In this document: one piece after another, positions 58,160 through 64,000 of the stretch | How positions within the stretch are numbered: the stretch's first letter is position 1 | Layout of the letters: every line of letters begins with the position of its first letter | Source of the DNA: Leucaena leucocephala | Taxonomy: Eukaryota; Streptophyta; Magnoliopsida; Fabales; Fabaceae | DNA: 64,000 nucleotides | Assembly: GCA_037074615.1 (NCBI GenBank) | Contig: CM073569.1 | Coordinates: 3,416,001-3,480,000 of the forward strand | Reading direction: 5' to 3' | Made by a program: the position numbers and the translations under genes | The notes under the pieces: generated by a model | What the model was told of the DNA's origin: nothing | Database searches by the model: none | What the model saw: the letters and a program-made list of their open reading frames with translations, nothing else

Positions 58160-60460
58160 CTTTGGCCGAAAAGAAGTAAAAAAGAAGTTTAGATATAGAA
58201 AAGGCTTCGGCTTCATGCAAATTCATATTGCTATACGCAAAAGTGGGAAGTTCTAATGTATTGCTCAGCACATTATCGGACTGTTCATGGAGAACCTGGT
58301 CCTGGCCGTTGGGGCCCGTCCCTGGTCGTATGGAAATTGCGAGATGGGGACAGAGGGAAGTGCATACGATAATAAAATTATATAATTGAGCCTCAGATTT
58401 TACTATCTAATACTTTTTATCTTTTGTAACATCAATACATGAATGTTATTATAATTGAGTGCGCTTAGTTGGATAAAAAGCAAACCATGGATAAAAAGCA
58501 ATCCATTCAAAATTGTTTTTATTAATTTAATATTGCTCCACATATTTTATATTTTTAATAGAATTTAAATCTTGGAAAAAGATAAATGCAATCTACGAGA
58601 CGCCTTTAATTTTTGTTTTTTTTTACACAAGAAGGCATAAGCCTTAATAGCAAAAAACTAAAATGCAGGAGATTGTAATCCTATCGCTTCATCGCTTCTT
58701 TTTGAACTAGTGCCCTCATATGTTGAGCACAACGTCAAAAAGAATGTCAAATGAAGAAGTAATAGTTAGTCCCTCTTTTACCAATTGATCTGCTAATTGA
58801 TTGCATTCTTTGGGAACAAAATGAAGATGGACCTTCCATATTTGGAAATATATTGCACAAGCAAAAAAAATCAAATTTTCTATATTTGGAAATATAAGGA
58901 TAACAGGAAATTCATAATTTAGTCACATTAATTTATATACATGCATGATTGGGACGGACGCCTCCAAGTTCAAATTGCTAGGGATCTAAAGCAACTAGGG
59001 GATTGGATTTGGATGTCTTCCAAATTCAAATATTCATTTTATAATTATATCTTTAAATATATAACTCAATACCAATAAAGTTAGGTTTAGCAGGAGGGGT
59101 TAGTCCCTCATAAAATGACAAATTAATATTTAAATTTATGATGAGAGATGTACATATATTTAATATTCATCTCAATTTATGAGAGTCTTGAGTATGAACT
59201 TAATTAGTAGTCACATAATTGCTAATTTGATGTAGTCCAACCTCTAAACAACTACTCCATCTGGTCCTAAATATAGAAGTTTGACAAGAGAATATTTTAG
59301 TCATAACTACAAAACTCAATCTATTTTACTTCCCAAATTTATAATCTTTTGTTCAAAGTATCCCGTATTGATTGTATATATTAGGGGGCTCTTAATCAAG
59401 GGGTAGTTCCAATGCACATGATTAAATATAGTAGTTTAGACAAACTAAAATAAATTTGTTACGAATAACTAATTTAATAATTTTTTTAATATCTTTAAAT
59501 TAGTTATCTAATTTTTATATTAAAAATTAGGAGTAGTATTACAAAAATAATCTAGACATGGGTGAGGGACAAGGGCTTGCCAACTTCCATGATGACTCCA
59601 CAATAGTACTTCACTCGGTCTTCTACTGGTTAGACGCTCTGTGGGTAATTCTTTCTAAAATTATTGAATGCTCTCATTTAAAGACTAACCTATTGAATAT
59701 GAGAGCTTCTTAAATTTATAAACTATACTTCGCTCATAAGAGATTCAATTTGAAAATCATACTCGTGTGATATTTTAATTGAATGAGAACACAAGAAGTA
59801 TGATAGACGCTTCATAAATCTTCTTTCACATTTTCTTAAAGATTAGGTGCTTCTTCACTACACGCCAATTGGAAGAGTGATTCCATTAACATGTTAAACT
59901 AATCGTTTGAAGGTAGGCCCTCTCTAAATGCCCACCACGAAAAAAATCTTCCCCCATTAATATTTGTTTTTCCTGTGGGGCCTGCTACAATCATAAAACA
60001 ACGTCTGAATAGGCCACAGTGTGGCATAAATTTGTTGGAACATGACAATAAAAGAAATATAACAAATACCCCAAATTATAAGTAATTAAACATATATAAG
60101 CGGGAAATATGTTCACGACATGATGTGTGATAAAAATTTGATGATTTGAAAAAAAAAAACTTCTTTAAGACGTCAGCTTTGATCCCTTGTATAATATTTA
60201 GGGACACTCGAGTAGCAGCTTCACTTCAAAGTAGCTTCACCACTCTGTGAAGGGTTATCCTTATTCCTCATGAATCTTGAATCTTCTCTTCCTCCCTCTG
60301 TTTTTATACCTTGACATGAATCACCAAAACACACAGAATCAAATTTAGGGTATAGAATCTGAGACTCAGAAGTCTCTGTCTGGCTATTATAAGAGAAGGC
60401 TTCTGTTTCTGATATATATATATATATATATATAATTTGTCGGCAAAATAAACAGTAAGA
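58160..60460. other. Intergenic region between transporters D and E
   Basis: Includes the 3' flank of gene D and a LINE tail at 58613-58870. The rest (58900-60400) is AT-rich with no recognised gene. An AT microsatellite at 60413-60433 lies about 30 bases before the start of gene E. Confidence 0.55.
58613..58870 (-). mobile_element. 5'-truncated LINE 3' end with RNase H tail
   Basis: On the minus strand the frame reads KVHLHFVPKECNQLADQLVK then EGLTIT, the C-terminal end of a LINE RNase H domain, and stops after VVLNI. A 3' UTR ends GGCTTATGCCTTCTTGTGTA followed by an A run. The tail resembles those of the LINE at 19086 and of the foldback at 11251. Confidence 0.75.
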
Positions 60461-60464
60461 TTTA

Positions 60465-62074
60465 ATGGAGGATAAGACCCAGACATGGGAAGTGATTCCA
60501 TTTATAGTGATGGTGATCATGGAAGGATGCACCATTGGACTAACTATTTTCACCAAAAGTGTCTTAACTAACGGAATGAGTCCTTTTGTGTTCCTTGTAT
60601 ATACCAATTCTCTGGCCACTTTAATACTCTTCCCCTTTTCCTTTTTAATGAGCTCTAATCAGAGATCTCTTCTGCCGCCAACTTTTTCTTTCTCCATGTT
60701 TATGAGATTCCTGTTCCTGGGTATTACAGGGTATGTATATATTATTTCTTTCACAGTTTTAAGAATCAATATTCCATTTGAATATATATGCTTTCAAATG
60801 AATCTTCATTTGTGTTTTTTCTCATTGATGGGTTTTGCAGGATAACTATGACTCAGACATTTTCATTCCTGGGTCTTAGCTATAGTTCACCAATACTTGT
60901 ATGTGCCATGGGTCTTTTGATCCCTTCATTCAATTTCCTTCTCTCTCTCTTTCTCAGGTTGGCTTTTTGAATGTTTTGAACACCCATTTTCTGGTGTGTT
61001 TTATTTTTTATTTTCTGGTGATAATCTGCCTGATTGGACTTAACTGATACTATTTTAAGGAAGAAAGATTTAAACTTTAGAAGCTCTGCTATGTTATTCC
61101 AAGTGATGGGTACTCTGATATCAATAATGGGAGCAGCTTTAGTTGATTTCTTCAAAGGCCCACTTATAAGACCATCTTCTCACCAACTTCGCCATGCTAA
61201 GCACTATTTCGTCTTCTCTTCAACCCCAGAATTCTGGGTTCTTGGTGGATTTTTGCTTGCTGCTTCTTCTTTCTCAGTTTCACTCTGGAACTCTATGCAG
61301 GTTCAAATCCTTTTTCAACACCTTTCAAGTTTTATTCTGAATATCTTGATTTCTGACGCATGATCAAGCTTTGTTCTTTGGTTCAGAAGGAAACTGTTAA
61401 ACTCCACCCAGAACCCATGAAGGTGATCTGCTACTGTAACTTCCTTGGGACAATCCTAAGTGCAATTGTGGCGTTCATGGTTGAGAGAGACTCAGATGCA
61501 TGGAAGCTGAACCATAAGATGGAGCTTATTCTCATTGTGTTAGCTGTAAGCATTCATGATTAGTTTATTATCATTTAGATTCAGAAACTTTCTATATTTG
61601 CAGAACAATTCATACTGACCAGAATTTTGATTCTATGTCATATTAAAATCACTGTATAGGCTTTATTTGGAGGTGTGATTCGCCCTACCATCCAAGTTTG
61701 GTTCACACGCTTGAAGGGACCATTTTATTTTCAAATATTCAAACCCTTTGGCATTGCCTATGCAACTATTTTTGGGATCACTTTCTTCCCTAATAGCCTT
61801 CATTATGGAAGGTACCTAGATTTCTCTCATATTATATATTAATTATATTCTTACGTATGTATATGTTCATGTTCAGTGTTGATTTTAATATTGGTAATAA
61901 AATATGTCTTGCAGTGTGGTAGGAACAGCGATAAGTGGAATAGGGTATTATAGTGTGATGTGGGGACAGATCAAGGAAGAAGAAGACAAAATTATTGGTT
62001 GTGACGAAAGCTCATCAGATTCCTTGGACAAGAAAGTGCCCCTGTTACAAGAAAATAAGGAAATGCAAGTGTAA
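60465..62074 (+). CDS. WAT1-related (UMAMIT/EamA) transporter, intact copy E
   Basis: Six exons: 60465-60730, 60841-60957, 61060-61300, 61387-61545, 61660-61811, 61915-62074. They join in frame to 364 residues. Motifs: VMVIMEGCTIGLTIFTKSVL, TNGMSPFVFLVYTNSLATL, FLGLSYSSPILVCAMGLLIP, MGTLISIMGAALVDFFKGP, ICYCNFLGTILSAIVAFMV, LKGPFYFQIFKPFGIAYATI and GTAISGIGYYSVMWGQIKEE. C-terminus VPLLQENKEMQV. Two EamA repeats. More diverged from B than D is. The 159- and 152-base exons match those of D, which supports a common origin. Substrate unknown. Confidence 0.9.
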
Positions 62075-62079
62075 ACAAA

Positions 62080-63300
62080 GATTCAGAAGGCTAGATAGGG
62101 GAAGTCAATTATTTTCCAGAAGCTTCCTCTCTGTTTCCCTTGTAATTGGAGCTCTGTGTGTGAAAGTGAATGTGGGTGCATATACAGAACCTAGGGGAAG
62201 TCAAATTATTATCCAGAAGCTTCCTCTATGTTCCCTTGTAATTAGAGTTCTGTGTGTGATTGTGGGCATAGGGATTGTCTTTAAGGTTTCGTTTGCTGCA
62301 ACATGTAAATACTTTGAAGTTATAATTGGAAGTGTTTATATATTAAATTAGGTTGTGTGAACTGACCCACTTGAGCATGGCGGTAGATTTAGGAGAAACA
62401 AAATTAATTGAATGGGAGGAAAAACCTGGGTGAGAATATTTGTAAAATTAAAAAAAAAGGTCCCATAAAAATAACGAAAAAATAGTGAAAAATTCATATT
62501 TAAAAATTTTATTGGATATAATGACTTGAGTTTAATTATTGGTTAAAACACTAGTATTTTTTGTGTATAAAAATATATAAGATCCTTTTGATTAATAAAT
62601 TTTTTAAATAATGACTTTTTACCTTACTTAAACAATGCTATAGAAATAACATTTATAAAAACAACTGAATTGACCAAATGAGAAAATGAACAAAGAGAGT
62701 TTGATCACCAAACTTATGATGTGTTGGCACCAAAAGATTGAATGAACCAGTCAATTTTAACAGAGAAGAGACTAACAGTTCAAAAATCAAATGTAACACT
62801 GAGTCAATAGTCATGAATCTAGTTATTACTTTTAATATATTTATCATTTTCATTGCTAGCTATATGTTAGTGACATATCAAGTAGTTTTATTTAATTATC
62901 CAATTCTGTCTATTGACTTAGCATATGTTTGTGTGTCCTTCAAACTGACACACAAACATACTTTTAGTCATTACTCACTTGCAATTTCATTATATCCTCA
63001 AGCTCAATCACTTTTTTTATTTAAAAAGACAGACAATAACAACGGCATTAAGTTACAAGCAGGATGAAACCTACAATTTTTTGCTTACAATTTTTTTTTA
63101 TACTACTAAACTATAAGGCTATTAGCTGAAACTTAATCATTAATTGGATAAAAAGCACCAAACAGGACAATCATCAATTCATTAATACAATACGCATGCA
63201 TGGAGGAAGCCATGTGCTGTGACTTGAACCAACCCCAACAAGATAGCATCAAATGGGAAATAGTGCAGCCACATTATTTATGAATCCATTTATTAATTTC
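62080..63300. other. 3' flank of gene E and intergenic DNA
   Basis: A near-direct repeat of about 55 bases (around 62099-62155 and 62190-62250, sharing AGAAGCTTCCTCT and CCCTTGTAATT) lies just after the stop of gene E. The rest is AT-rich with no gene. Confidence 0.5.
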
Positions 63301-63301
63301 T

Positions 63302-63585
63302 CTATGGCTTTTGAATGTGGGCATCCACCTCCTGGAAGTTCTTGATGACATCTGGATCTTGAACTTCATGGCTTGCCTCTCATACTCACAACACCACTTC
63401 ACTAAGGTTCCATCCTCCTTGGATTCTAAATCACGTGTGCCTTGAAAAGCTAGAAGTACATCAGCAAATCTCCTTTAATCACACTATACGACAGTGCCTT
63501 CTTTGCATCATCAACAGCATCAATCCTCTCTCTTGATGTCTTCACTATTAGAGATCCTGAAACATAGTCCCACTTTGGTTGGAGA
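63302..63585 (-). pseudogene. MLP-like / Bet v 1 family relic
   Basis: The minus strand reads KWDYVSGSLIVKTSRERIDA, VDDAKKALSYSVIKGDLLMY, then a TAG, then EDGTLVKWCCEYER and, in another frame, VQDPDVIKNFQEVDAHIQKP with a TAG at 63302-63304. This is the second half of a major-latex-protein/Bet v 1 fold: the SYSVIxGDLL strand, the LVKWxxEYE strand and the C-terminal helix. At least one nonsense codon and frame shifts break it. The first exon is not seen before the window edge. The family binds small hydrophobic ligands. Confidence 0.75.
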
Positions 63586-63589
63586 AGAG

Positions 63590-64000
63590 AAATTACAAGG
63601 CTATAAAAGGGTTAAGTAGTCATGTTTGGCATCACGTTGAGAAGCAAGAAGTTCACTAAAGCCCCAAAATAATGTTTATATTAGCTTTATGTCAAAATGA
63701 CATTTTATCCAAAAGCCGCGTTATAGTTGAATCAGCTTTTTTACGATTTTTAACTTTTCTTTAGATTTGACATTTCTAAAAGTAATTTTTTAATATATCA
63801 TCTGAACAAGTTTCTGTACAACTATTTTTTTTTTAATAAAAGTCTATCCTAACATACATGTTATACTAATTGACTTTTATCTTAACTTCGGTTTATAAAA
63901 ATCAGTCGAGATAAAAGTCACTTTTATTAACGTTAATTCAAAAGGCCAACTCACTTTGAAACCTGCATGATGAAGATTAAGTCCAATGATAATTTTAGAT
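63590..64000. other. Right-edge intergenic DNA
   Basis: No coding signal recognised. The sequence near 63700-63930 with GACATTTTATCC, AAAAGTCACTTT and similar motifs may be part of another repeat, not resolved. Confidence 0.4.

Noticed and set aside
1..64000. CRISPR arrays, prophage or bacterial operons
   Set aside because: No spaced direct repeats, no bacterial gene organisation; the window is plant nuclear DNA.

Overview
This is a nuclear segment from a flowering plant, most likely a eudicot. It has AT-rich intergenic DNA, GT-AG introns, plant-specific gene families (ATL RING-H2 ligases, WAT1/UMAMIT transporters, MLP/Bet v 1 relics) and plant LINE, SINE, CACTA and MITE repeats. I saw no bacterial, organellar, rRNA or tRNA gene and no CRISPR. 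The species cannot be fixed from what I see.

Layout, left to right. (1) 1-4000 carries the 3' six exons of an AP-1 gamma-adaptin gene (+). (2) 7480-8640 is an intronless ATL-type RING-H2 E3 ligase gene (-). (3) 9.2-17.8 kb has no intact gene. It holds SINE-like copies, a nearly perfect foldback made from two LINE 3' ends, two SINEs with target-site duplications, and a two-exon relic of a chloroplast C-terminal processing peptidase gene (-). (4) 17855-18100 encodes a small atypical UPBEAT1-like HLH protein (-). Just upstream of it sits a 6.1 kb LINE (19086-25162, -) with an 18-bp target-site duplication. Beyond the LINE lies a GC-rich block with G-boxes and GGGCCCAC motifs. (5) 26-36.7 kb is repeat-rich intergenic DNA, including a second decayed LINE interrupted by a CACTA-type mini-element. 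(6) 36765-38119 is a six-exon gene for a bHLH-MYC_N-domain protein (-). (7) 44.3-62.1 kb is a same-strand (+) array of five WAT1-related (UMAMIT, EamA) transporter units. Three are intact (48097, 55740, 60465) and two are pseudogenes (44.3-47.5 and 51.5-54.35 kb) that flank the first intact copy. (8) 63.3-63.6 kb is a broken MLP/Bet v 1 gene (-).

The intact genes cover unrelated jobs: trans-Golgi clathrin sorting, ubiquitin ligation, transcriptional modulation and membrane transport. The only functional grouping is the transporter array, which grew by local duplication and is decaying in part. Much of the remaining sequence is a record of retroelement and MITE insertion. I reconstructed exon boundaries by hand from reading frame and splice consensus. 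The intact models close in frame over their whole length.
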